DNA of 13,478 nucleotides, from NCBI GenBank assembly GCA_964002385.1, contig CAXFFS010000036.1:1-13478 (forward strand), written 5' to 3'. This stretch comes from AEGEAN-183 sp964002385 (GTDB lineage Bacteria > Pseudomonadota > Gammaproteobacteria > Magnimaribacterales > Magnimaribacteraceae). Position numbers and translations under genes: made by a program. Under the pieces are notes generated by a model, which did not search any database, had not been told where the DNA came from, and saw only the letters and a program-made list of their open reading frames with translations. Shown here piece by piece: positions 7,370 to 13,478 of this stretch. Each line of letters opens with the position of its first letter. Position 1 is the first letter of the stretch.

Positions 7370-7985
7370 CTCTATTCTGCAGAAGCAATCCCAAGATAAT
7401 TAAAATCAAGGCCAGTAGAAGCCTTGGATCACTAAGATAAATAACCGTTTCAACAGGATAAGCTATGGTTTTTTCCATTGCAGCCACTTTAAAGGCATGC
7501 TTACTTCCCATATTGGGATGCGTTACAACTTCCATAAAAGCTCTTCTGCTCTTATATCTCATTAAGGCAGCTTGATCCCATATCTCTGCCCCCTCTATTC
7601 CCACTAGGTCCATTGAAGGGTGAACCGCGTTACCTGCGAAAACAGGATGGCAAGCTCTTTTAAGAAGCTGTGCATACATATGCTCCATATACCGATCGAG
7701 CAATCTTTCCGCTGACTCTCCAGGCTCTGCACCCTCAACATCTTCTGGGTCATCATTCATATCGATATTATTAACCATCAAAAACTGCCTACCGGAGTCT
7801 TCCTCCATAAAGCGCTTAATTGAGATGTAGGATTCAGGTTCTAGAGGGTTAGAGTTTTTGGAAGCGTTTTCTTCAAACTTTCCTAAGAAGAACTCAATTT
7901 CTTTTTCATCTAATTTTCCACCAACGTCTGTGTACCAGAGAAAAAATCCTGCATAAATAACTAAAAGGCTTATCCAGATCTTCAT
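7359..7985 (-). CDS. Two-TM protein of unknown function with a DUF1330-like C-terminal domain
   Basis: The predicted protein has 208 residues. A hydrophobic helix at about 3-18 and a second at about 188-203 flank a roughly 170-residue soluble part, probably periplasmic. The first half of that part is acidic and low in similarity to anything I recognise. Residues about 90-175 include the run MRYKSRRAFMEVVTHPNM followed by HAFKVAAMEKTIAYPVE. This resembles the DUF1330/dimeric alpha-beta barrel pattern in which RYxSRRxFxEIxxxPxF precedes HxxKxAALExTxxxP. I chose ATG 7983-7985 over the upstream TTG at 7998-8000: it starts directly at a signal-anchor-like segment and has an AGGA (plus-strand TCCT 7991-7994) 5 bases upstream, one of the few clear ribosome sites in the window. 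It is divergent from umuD, with the LexA box 75 bases upstream of its start. Function unknown. Confidence 0.75.
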   Translation of the reverse strand: MKIWISLLVIYAGFFLWYTDVGGKLDEKEIEFFLGKFEENASKNSNPLEPESYISIKRFMEEDSGRQFLMVNNIDMNDDPEDVEGAEPGESAERLLDRYMEHMYAQLLKRACHPVFAGNAVHPSMDLVGIEGAEIWDQAALMRYKSRRAFMEVVTHPNMGSKHAFKVAAMEKTIAYPVETVIYLSDPRLLLALILIILGLLLQNRVKQ

Positions 7986-8059
7986 AGTTTTCCTATTCAA
8001 ACATCCATGTTACTAAAATCCTATTAAGTTAGAAGCTTTACAAAACTAACGTTTAAATA

Positions 8060-8079
8060 TACTGTATATATATACAGTA
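8060..8079. promoter_or_regulatory. LexA-binding SOS box upstream of umuDC
   Basis: The core CTGTATATATATACAG (8062-8077) is CTGT-N8-ACAG with the alternating TA spacer. With its flanking TA dinucleotides, all 20 positions equal the E. coli LexA consensus TACTG(TA)5CAGTA. It is a perfect palindrome ending 18 bases before the umuD ATG. TATTAT (8078-8083) abuts its right edge and may be the -10 element, which LexA would occlude. It implies tight repression of umuDC until DNA damage. Because it lies in a divergent gap, it might also affect the membrane-protein gene on the other side. Confidence 0.93.
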
Positions 8080-8097
8080 TTATTTTAATTAATCCTT

Positions 8098-8526
8098 ATG
8101 GTTGTAAAGTATCTGGGTGACACCTCAGAGGGGGATTTTCCCCTTATAGAAATCCCTTATTTTCTAAATAGAGTCCGTGTTGGATGGCCAAGCCCAGCTG
8201 ATGATTATGTAGAACGTCCTATTGATTTAAATGAATATTTAATCAAAAACCCAGCGGCAACCTATTTCGTGCGCGTCAGTGGAGATTCCATGATAGACGC
8301 ATATATTGGTGATGGCGCCATACTGGTTGTTGACAGAAGCGTAGAACCTAAACATAAAAGCATTGTGGTTGCTGCTATCAACGGATCTTATGCATGTAAA
8401 AGGCTCTTAACTAAGCCAAAAGTCTGTCTTGCCTCAGAGAACTCCAAGTACGCCCCCATATTCATAAAAGAAAACGAAGAACTGGAAATTGCTGGTGTCG
8501 TAATTGCTGCAATAAATACCTATTAG
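8098..8526 (+). CDS. umuD: UmuD, SOS-induced S24-family subunit of DNA polymerase V
   Basis: UmuD undergoes RecA-stimulated self-cleavage to UmuD', which joins UmuC to form the translesion polymerase Pol V. The 142-residue protein (E. coli 139) carries the Ser/Lys dyad: S64 in VSGDSMID and K101 in ACKRL. The cleavage region aligns as V28-G29 followed by WPSPADDYVE, compared with C24-G25 FPSPAADYVE in E. coli, so the P1 residue is valine instead of cysteine. PIDLNEYLIKNPAATYFV matches the E. coli dimer region. ATG 8098 gives a full-length N-terminal arm (28 residues before the cut); no Shine-Dalgarno is visible. It is controlled by the LexA box at 8060-8079 and followed after 3 bases by umuC. 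Confidence 0.97.
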   Translation: MVVKYLGDTSEGDFPLIEIPYFLNRVRVGWPSPADDYVERPIDLNEYLIKNPAATYFVRVSGDSMIDAYIGDGAILVVDRSVEPKHKSIVVAAINGSYACKRLLTKPKVCLASENSKYAPIFIKENEELEIAGVVIAAINTY

Positions 8527-8529
8527 ACA

Positions 8530-9795
8530 ATGACTTACGCTTTAGTTGACTGCAATAGTTTTTACGCATCTTGTGAAAGAGTGTTTAGACCTGATTTGAA
8601 AGACAGGCCAATTGTCGTTCTATCAAATAATGATGGCTGCGTTGTAGCACTTTCTAAAGAGGCAAAAAACGTTGGCATAAAGATGTGCGAACCTTGGTTT
8701 AAGATAAAAGATTCTTTCACCCGTCAGGGGGGAGTAGCATTTTCTTCAAACTATGAACTGTATGCAGATATCTCAGCCAGAGTCATGCAAACCCTGGAGC
8801 ACTCTGCCCCTAGAATTGAGATATATAGTATAGATGAAGCCTTTTTAGATCTTAGTGGTATTAGTTTTTGTACTGGACTAGAGCAATTTGGTCGTGAATG
8901 CCAAGAAAAAATTAAACGTTGGACAGGTATGCCAGTTCGCGTTGGGATAGGTCCAACAAAAACTTTAGCTAAGGCTGCCAGTTATGGTGCAAAAAAATAT
9001 GTAGCCACAGGCGGTGTTGTTGACCTATCAAAAAAAGAAAGGCAAAGAAAACTTATGTCTATCATGCCCATAGAAGAAATCTGGGGCGTGGGCAGTAGAT
9101 TAAAACAACATCTCAATAAAATGGGTATTAAAACAGCTCTTGAGCTAGCTGACACCGACACGAAACTAATCCGAAGAAGATTCAGTATTGTCTTGGAGAG
9201 GACAGTGATGGAACTGAGAGGGTATCCTTGCATTGGTCTTGAAGAACACCCGTCTACAAAAAAAGAAATAGTGGTTAGCAGAACCTTTGGTAAAAAAGTA
9301 ACCACCTTAGAATTAATCAATGAGGCTGTGAGTGATTACGCAGCAAGAGCGGCAGAGAAGCTAAGACGTGAAAATCAGTATTGCAGGGTTGTCTCCGTTT
9401 TTGCTAGAACGAACCCCTTTAGATTACAAGATCAGCAATACAGTAATATCTTGAGTTGTAAGCTTAATTCACCCACAAACGATACCCGCGATATCCTGCA
9501 TGCCACCAAGATGCTCTCAAGAAGGGTCTACAAAAAAGGGTATAACTTTATAAAGGCCGGCGTGATGCTAAGTGACTTCTATGACAAGGATGTGTATCAA
9601 GCAGATTTTTTTATACCTAATTCCAGACGACCGAAAAGTGAAAAGCTAATGAAAACCATAGATAAGATTAATGCTTCTGGTGCAAGTAAAATCACGTTCG
9701 CTGCTCAAGGTATAAGGAAGCCATGGTCAATGCAGAGATACTTCCAATCACCAAAATACACGACTAACTGGGATGATCTGTTAGTTGTAAGATAA
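8530..9795 (+). CDS. umuC: UmuC, catalytic Y-family subunit of DNA polymerase V
   Basis: UmuC replicates past abasic sites and bulky lesions as part of Pol V, at the cost of mutation. The 421-residue length equals the family (E. coli 422). Catalytic carboxylates are D7 in ALVDCNSFYASCE and D102/E103 in YSIDEAFLDL. The fingers segment VVLSNNDGCVVALSKEAK is typical. The helix-hairpin-helix region IMPIEEIWGVGSRL, the little-finger domain and the terminal IRKPWSMQRYFQSPKYTTNWDDL block complete the UmuC architecture. QADFF at 357-361 occupies the position of the E. coli beta-clamp motif QLNLF. It starts 3 bases after umuD with no ribosome site of its own, so coupling to umuD translation is likely. 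It ends one base from the convergent miaE stop. Confidence 0.98.
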   Translation: MTYALVDCNSFYASCERVFRPDLKDRPIVVLSNNDGCVVALSKEAKNVGIKMCEPWFKIKDSFTRQGGVAFSSNYELYADISARVMQTLEHSAPRIEIYSIDEAFLDLSGISFCTGLEQFGRECQEKIKRWTGMPVRVGIGPTKTLAKAASYGAKKYVATGGVVDLSKKERQRKLMSIMPIEEIWGVGSRLKQHLNKMGIKTALELADTDTKLIRRRFSIVLERTVMELRGYPCIGLEEHPSTKKEIVVSRTFGKKVTTLELINEAVSDYAARAAEKLRRENQYCRVVSVFARTNPFRLQDQQYSNILSCKLNSPTNDTRDILHATKMLSRRVYKKGYNFIKAGVMLSDFYDKDVYQADFFIPNSRRPKSEKLMKTIDKINASGASKITFAAQGIRKPWSMQRYFQSPKYTTNWDDLLVVR

Positions 9796-9796
9796 C

Positions 9797-10384
9797 CTAA
9801 ATACCACTATGAAACCTAAAAAGTGCATCTGGGGTGTTGATCAAATTAGATTCCATCTCACTGAGTGGCTTTAATCTTGCACTCCAATCTTCTCCAAATA
9901 AATCTTGATAGAGATTGAGGTAAAGGTCACAGTGTCTTGATTCTGCTTCGCATAGCTTGGAGTAGAAAGATCTAAGGGGCTTTTCCAAGTAACCAGCTAA
10001 GCAGTTAAAGCGTTCACAAGATCTTGCTTCAATTAGGGCACAGACCAGCAGAGAATCTTTAAGTCTATTTGGCTCAGTGATGGCTACCATCTGATGCAAA
10101 CTGCTTGCATAACGGCCTGATTTTAAATTTCTGTAAGGAATTTTTCTCTTTTTGAGCAAGCTTGAAACCCTTTCAAAGTGAAGAAGCTCTTCTCTAGCTA
10201 ATGGTGAAAGGTATGGGGATAAGTTTCTTTCAGGATATCTATGAATCAAAGATATAGCAGTGGTGGCTGCCTTCTTCTCGCAATGGGCATGATCAAGGAG
10301 CAAAACATCCAAAGAATCTAAAGCTCGATCAATCCAAGATCTTGGTGTTTTACTAAGGAGAATCTCTTCCCAAGGGTTAGACAC
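9797..10384 (-). CDS. miaE: tRNA-(ms2io6A37) hydroxylase MiaE
   Basis: MiaE is a non-heme diiron monooxygenase that hydroxylates the isopentenyl group of ms2i6A at tRNA position 37, after MiaA and MiaB. The 195-residue protein has the ferritin-like four-helix ligand set: E36 in DHAHCEKKAA, E66 and H69 in REELLHFE, E119 in IEARSCERF, and E148 and H151 in EAESRH. LSPLAREEL and EPNRLKDSLLVCALIEARSCERF are strongly family-specific. The start is GTG at 10382-10384, since it begins inside the 3' end of the upstream DUF1289 gene (8-base overlap) and no in-frame ATG gives a sensible N-terminus. The overlap indicates co-translation. Its stop is one base from that of umuC. Confidence 0.95.
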   Translation of the reverse strand: MSNPWEEILLSKTPRSWIDRALDSLDVLLLDHAHCEKKAATTAISLIHRYPERNLSPYLSPLAREELLHFERVSSLLKKRKIPYRNLKSGRYASSLHQMVAITEPNRLKDSLLVCALIEARSCERFNCLAGYLEKPLRSFYSKLCEAESRHCDLYLNLYQDLFGEDWSARLKPLSEMESNLINTPDALFRFHSGI

Positions 10385-10832
10385 GATAGTTATCTTCTAG
10401 CGCAAAATATCTTTGGTAATGAGCATCGGAAAGAGTAAATAACTCTTCTTCAATTAATCTTTTGAGTTCCACAAGTTCCACGTCTGGTTCGAAGAGAGGC
10501 TTTAAGCCAAATTCGCTAAGGTCATTTATTGATTGACTGGCCTGCTTAATCAGATCAAAGACCCAGCAATAAGGGTCAACTTTATCGTAATAAGATATTT
10601 TGAGAGAATCCAGTTTAGATTGAAGTAAGACCTGATTTTCAATAAAAATTTTTGATTTCATAATCAGTACTTTTAAAGATTCTAAACGATTCCAAACAGT
10701 TTCTTTTTGGATATCAGTATAGCCATTCCACTCAATTACTTCGTGATGAAACCTTTTGCATCCTCTGCAGACCTGATCACCAAATACTGTAGAACAGACA
10801 CCTACACAAGGTGTTTTAACCTTTCTTTCCAT
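10377..10832 (-). CDS. DUF1289 (Fe-S-type cysteine cluster) protein with C-terminal extension
   Basis: The 151-residue protein opens with a DUF1289 domain. Residues 7-48 read TPCVGVCSTVFGDQVCRGCKRF followed by HHEVIEWNGYTDIQKETVWNRL. Four cysteines C9, C13, C22 and C25 (Cx3C-x8-Cx2C) form a likely metal or Fe-S site; the biochemical role of the family is not established. After about residue 50 comes a roughly 100-residue extension, charged and probably helical, that I do not recognise. Many DUF1289 proteins are only 50-80 residues. The gene overlaps miaE by 8 bases and would be transcribed first, suggesting a link to tRNA modification or to iron supply for MiaE, but that is inference from position only. 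The start is ATG 10830-10832, with no Shine-Dalgarno. Confidence 0.88.
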   Translation of the reverse strand: MERKVKTPCVGVCSTVFGDQVCRGCKRFHHEVIEWNGYTDIQKETVWNRLESLKVLIMKSKIFIENQVLLQSKLDSLKISYYDKVDPYCWVFDLIKQASQSINDLSEFGLKPLFEPDVELVELKRLIEEELFTLSDAHYQRYFALEDNYRV

Positions 10833-10886
10833 ATATTTGTATGATATCTAGAACTCTTTTGAACGCAACTTCTTATATCTCTTCTA

Positions 10887-10895
10887 TGTTAGAAT
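10887..10895 (+). promoter_or_regulatory. Possible extended -10 promoter for acnB
   Basis: TGTTAGAAT (10887-10895) matches an extended -10 (TGnTATAAT) with one mismatch, 36 bases before the acnB ATG. TTGAAC at 10859-10864 resembles a -35 but is spaced too far (25 bases), so extended -10 use is the simpler reading. The predicted transcript would have a leader of about 30 bases with no Shine-Dalgarno. Confidence 0.35.
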
Positions 10896-10931
10896 GCGCT
10901 CCCACCAAAAGCCTAATAATAATAAGTTTCT

Positions 10932-13067
10932 ATGCTCAAAGAATATAGGAAACATGAACAAGAAAGACGCGCACAAGGTATTCCTGCGCTTGCTTTGAAT
11001 GCTGAACAGGTAGCAGATTTAGTTGAATTAATAAAAGATCCCCCTGTCGGTGAAGAGGATTTCATTTTAGACATATTCTCTAATAAAGTTCCTGCAGGTG
11101 TTGATCAAGCTGCATATGTTAAAGCTGCCTTCCTGACTGATGTTGCCAACAGCAAAGTCTCCACTCCATTGATAACTTGTGAATCAGCAACAAGGCTTCT
11201 AGGAACGATGTTAGGAGGCTACAACGTTCAGCCTTTGATAAGCCTTTTGAATAATGAAGAAGTTGGAGATACGGCAGTAGAAGCTTTATCGAATACTTTA
11301 TTAATTTTTGATTCTTTCCATGACGTGTTCGAATTGTCAAAAACTAATGAACGAGCTAAGAAAGTTATTTCATCATGGGCAGAAGCGGAATGGTTTTTAA
11401 ATAAGCCAGCTGTTCCTGAACACATTACTGCCATGGTTCTAAAAGTAGATGGAGAGATTAATACTGATGACCTATCCCCCGGACCTGAAGCTTGGTCCAG
11501 GCCAGATATCCCCCTACACGCCTTAACAATGTTACAAAATACAGATTTTAAAGACCCTATTGGAACCATTAATAAACTTGAAGAATCAGACAACCCTGTC
11601 GCTTTTGTAGGTGATGTTGTCGGAACAGGATCTTCAAGAAAATCAGCAACTAACTCACTCTTATGGCACATAGGTGATGATATACCTTACATTCCCAATA
11701 AAAGAACTGGGGGAATCTGTCTCGGAGGAAAAATAGCACCAATCTTTTTTAACACTTTAGAAGATTCAGGGACTTTAGTTCTGGAATGTGATGTTACTAA
11801 GATGGAATTAGGAGACTGTATAAATATCTACCCTCATGAAGGACGAATATGTTCCAGTAATTCAGGCAAGGAATTAAGTTCTTTTGATCTTAAAAACCCA
11901 ACCCTTCTGGATGAAGTAAGGGCCGGTGGAAGAATTCCTTTAATCATAGGTCGATCACTAACTGATAGAACTAGAGAAGCCCTCTCTGAAAAAAGTTCCA
12001 CTGTATTTGTAAGACCAGAGAGTCAGAAAAAAAGTGATAAAGGTTATACCCTAGCTCAAAAGATGGTGGGAAGAGCTTGTGGAGTTGAAGGTATTAGGCC
12101 TGGAACCTATTGCGAACCTAGACTTTCTACTGTGGGGAGCCAAGATACCACCGGGCCTATGACTAGAGATGAACTCAAAGAACTCGCGTGTTTAGGATTT
12201 TCAGCAGATTTAGTTATGCAATCTTTTTGTCATACCGTGGCCTATCCAAAGCCCTCAGATATTGAAACTCACCACACTTTACCTGATTTCATACAAACCA
12301 GAGGTGGTGTAGCGCTTAAACCAGGTGACGGAATAATTCATTCCTGGATGAACAGAATGTTACTTCCTGACATGGTAGGAACAGGGGGCGACTCTCATAC
12401 AAGATTCCCCTTAGGAATAAGCTTCCCAGCTGGATCGGGTTTAGTAGCTTTTGGTGCAACTTTAGGTTCGATGCCATTAGATATGCCTGAATCTGTTCTC
12501 GTCAAATTTACTGGCACAATGCAACCTGGTATTACGCTCAGAGATCTTGTAAATGCTATCCCTTACGCAGCTTTAAAAACTGGAAATCTAACTCTAGAGA
12601 AAGAGGGAAAAATAAATGTATTTTCTGGAAGATGCATGGAGATTGAAGGATTGCCTGACCTAAAAGTTGAACAAGCTTTTGAGCTTTCAGATGCTTCTGC
12701 AGAAAGATCTTCATCAGGATGTACCATCAAACTTAATAAAGAACCAATAATTGAATATCTTAATTCAAATATAGTTTTAATGAGATGGCTTATTTCAGAG
12801 GGCTATGGAGATGAAAGAACCATTGAACGAAGAGCTCAGGCAATGGAAGCTTGGCTCGAAAATCCTGAACTTCTTGAAGCTGACGAAGACGCTGAATACG
12901 CTGAAGTAATTGAAATTAATCTTGAAGAAATAAAAGAACCTCTTCTTGCTTGTCCTAATGATCCTGATGACATACGAACACCTTCCAACTTATCATGGGT
13001 GGTGGGATGTCCTTGCAAGCGGCTATTTATTTTACGGAATGTAGCTAATTCTGCAAGCTCAAAATAA
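10932..13067 (+). CDS. acnB: Aconitate hydratase B, 3'-truncated at a chimeric junction
   Basis: AcnB isomerises citrate to isocitrate in the TCA cycle and also acts on 2-methylisocitrate. Residues 1-680 align continuously with E. coli AcnB from MLKEYRKHEQERRAQG through the HEAT-like domain (about 1-160), the swivelling domain with GDVVGTGSSRKSATNS (about 227-242), MVGRACGVEGIRPG, SVGSQDTTGPMTRDELK-type sequence, TGGDSHTRFP (about 484-493), and ASAERSSSGCTIKLNKEP to LLACPNDPDD. Homology then stops. The last 31 codons, ending at TAA 13065-13067, are antisense to a transketolase gene and resemble no aconitase. About 185 residues of the 865-residue family are missing, including all three cluster cysteines (E. 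coli C710, C769, C772), so this open frame could not encode an active enzyme. The true gene is almost certainly intact elsewhere in the source genome. The ATG start matches family N-termini. Confidence 0.95.
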   Translation: MLKEYRKHEQERRAQGIPALALNAEQVADLVELIKDPPVGEEDFILDIFSNKVPAGVDQAAYVKAAFLTDVANSKVSTPLITCESATRLLGTMLGGYNVQPLISLLNNEEVGDTAVEALSNTLLIFDSFHDVFELSKTNERAKKVISSWAEAEWFLNKPAVPEHITAMVLKVDGEINTDDLSPGPEAWSRPDIPLHALTMLQNTDFKDPIGTINKLEESDNPVAFVGDVVGTGSSRKSATNSLLWHIGDDIPYIPNKRTGGICLGGKIAPIFFNTLEDSGTLVLECDVTKMELGDCINIYPHEGRICSSNSGKELSSFDLKNPTLLDEVRAGGRIPLIIGRSLTDRTREALSEKSSTVFVRPESQKKSDKGYTLAQKMVGRACGVEGIRPGTYCEPRLSTVGSQDTTGPMTRDELKELACLGFSADLVMQSFCHTVAYPKPSDIETHHTLPDFIQTRGGVALKPGDGIIHSWMNRMLLPDMVGTGGDSHTRFPLGISFPAGSGLVAFGATLGSMPLDMPESVLVKFTGTMQPGITLRDLVNAIPYAALKTGNLTLEKEGKINVFSGRCMEIEGLPDLKVEQAFELSDASAERSSSGCTIKLNKEPIIEYLNSNIVLMRWLISEGYGDERTIERRAQAMEAWLENPELLEADEDAEYAEVIEINLEEIKEPLLACPNDPDDIRTPSNLSWVVGCPCKRLFILRNVANSASSK
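12950..12971. other. Putative chimera junction (shared bases between acnB and transketolase)
   Basis: These 22 bases can be read correctly in two genes on opposite strands. On the plus strand they encode CPNDPDD of AcnB; on the minus strand they encode SSGSLGQ of transketolase. Left of 12950 only acnB makes sense: the transketolase frame gives ARRGSF where a GLS-type sequence is expected. Right of about 12971-12977 only transketolase does. This is the signature of two unrelated molecules joined at a fortuitous short match. Confidence 0.85.
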
Positions 13068-13318
13068 CCACTACGCGCCAAAGTAGCATACCAAACAGGA
13101 GAGATGTGTCCGTTTGAAAGAAAGAATAAATCTTCACCTCCACCATTCATACTGAATTTTTTATTATGATTCATTATCTCAAAATAAAGGGAGACAAAAA
13201 ATTCTGCGCAACCAAGTGAACCGCCAGGATGTCCTGAATTGTTGGCATGTACCATTCTAAGAATATCTCTTCTTATTTGGGTGCAAATGCTATTTAATTC
13301 TGTAATATTTGGCTTTAA
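12950..13318 (-). CDS. Transketolase N-terminal subunit, 5' part only (cut at junction; start unclear)
   Basis: Read on the minus strand, residues run from KPNITELNSICTQIRRDILR through MVHANNSGHPGGSLGCAEFF, then FEIMNH, GEDLFFLSNGHISPVWY, LARSGYF, LATFRKINSRLQGHPTTH and VRMSSGSLGQ. This is the thiamine-diphosphate-binding N-terminal section of a split transketolase, including the SGHPGG and SNGHISP histidines. Only about 123 of the usual ~280 residues are present, ending at 12950 just before the expected GLS and the later GDG motif. The only in-frame ATG is at 13253-13255, but homologous sequence continues about 20 codons upstream to near 13318. An in-frame TAA lies at 13340-13342 and there is no ATG, GTG or TTG between, so the start is a rare codon or is damaged by an error. 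The sequence type recalls Bacteroidota, unlike the TktA expected in a Gammaproteobacterium. Confidence 0.85.
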
Positions 13319-13478
13319 TTGCCTTTTTTGGGGTGATATTTAAGAAAATTAAAATATTTAGAAAATGATTGAAGAAAAAATACCATAATCACTTAAAAAA
13401 GAACTTAGAACGAATTTATATGAAAAAGTTATTAAAGATGGCTCTTTTTTTGAATAATTTAGTAAAGAAATTTAGGAG
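13319..13478. other. AT-rich right edge with no supported gene
   Basis: These 160 bases lie upstream of the transketolase fragment and run off the window. An open frame starts at ATG 13420 on the plus strand and stays open to the edge (MKKLLKMALFLNNLVKKFR), but it is too short to judge. Another frame gives IEEKIP, a stop, then SLKKELRTNLYEKVIKDGSFFE and a stop. No convincing promoter, RNA or repeat was seen. Confidence 0.5.

Noticed and set aside
7986..8000. TTG start at 7998-8000 for the DUF1330-like membrane protein
   Set aside because: ATG 7983-7985 has an AGGA at good spacing and begins directly at the hydrophobic segment.
10787..10797. ACTGTAGAACAG-like sequence in the DUF1289 gene as a second LexA box
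   Set aside because: CTGT and ACAG are separated by only three bases instead of eight, and it lies inside coding sequence.
10932..13067. A naturally truncated or novel short AcnB, or an acnB-transketolase regulatory fusion
   Set aside because: The break has no IS, repeat or integrase signature, the lost region holds the catalytic cluster ligands, and the joint sits in a short sequence readable in both genes, which favours an artefact.
12836..13255. A 139-residue minus-strand open frame starting at ATG 13255 and running to 12836
   Set aside because: Only the part right of 12950 is transketolase; the rest (ARRGSFISSRLIS onward) is antisense acnB. It is not one protein, so only the real portion is annotated, with the upstream conserved residues added.
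1..13478. CRISPR arrays, insertion sequences, prophage, toxin-antitoxin or defence islands
   Set aside because: No regularly spaced repeats, transposase, integrase, phage structural genes or paired small ORFs were found on either strand. The Cas4-like gene stands alone.

Overview
The window is AT-rich, tightly packed bacterial DNA. Gene content points to a streamlined Gammaproteobacterium: LpxH-type UDP-diacylglucosamine hydrolase, MiaE, AcnB, MltF, UmuDC behind an E. coli-consensus LexA box, and the E. coli-like divergent pairing of cysS with a ppiB-like gene followed by lpxH. A marine SAR86-like lineage would fit, but that is inference; no taxonomic marker settles it. Convergent genes end within a few bases of each other and most starts lack a clear Shine-Dalgarno sequence.

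Layout. 1-271: 3' end of mltF (+). 277-2295: uvrB (-). 2348-2423: tRNA-Asn (+), followed by a small Cas4/RecB-like PD-(D/E)XK nuclease (2467-3195, +). 3196-5975: gltX-cysS operon (-) with an ATGA overlap. 6048-7369: membrane-anchored cyclophilin and lpxH (+). 7359-7985: two-TM protein with a DUF1330-like domain (-). 8060-8079: consensus LexA box, then umuD-umuC (8098-9795, +). 9797-10832: DUF1289 gene and miaE (-). 10932 onward: acnB (+).

The genes cover peptidoglycan turnover, nucleotide excision repair, SOS translesion synthesis, aminoacylation and tRNA modification, lipid A synthesis and the TCA cycle. UvrB and the UmuDC polymerase are the DNA-damage theme. Only umuDC shows a LexA box.

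The most important observation concerns the right end. AcnB homology stops abruptly at about residue 680, before the Fe-S cluster cysteines. From there the opposite strand encodes the first ~120 residues of a split-type transketolase (N-terminal subunit, Bacteroidota-like). Both proteins are readable through the same ~22 bases (12950-12971), one on each strand. This looks like a microhomology-driven chimera (assembly or amplification), so the last ~500 bases probably do not belong to the same genomic locus and perhaps not to the same organism. I found no convincing undescribed multi-gene system; the nearest candidates are the four-cysteine orphan nuclease and the membrane protein facing the SOS box.
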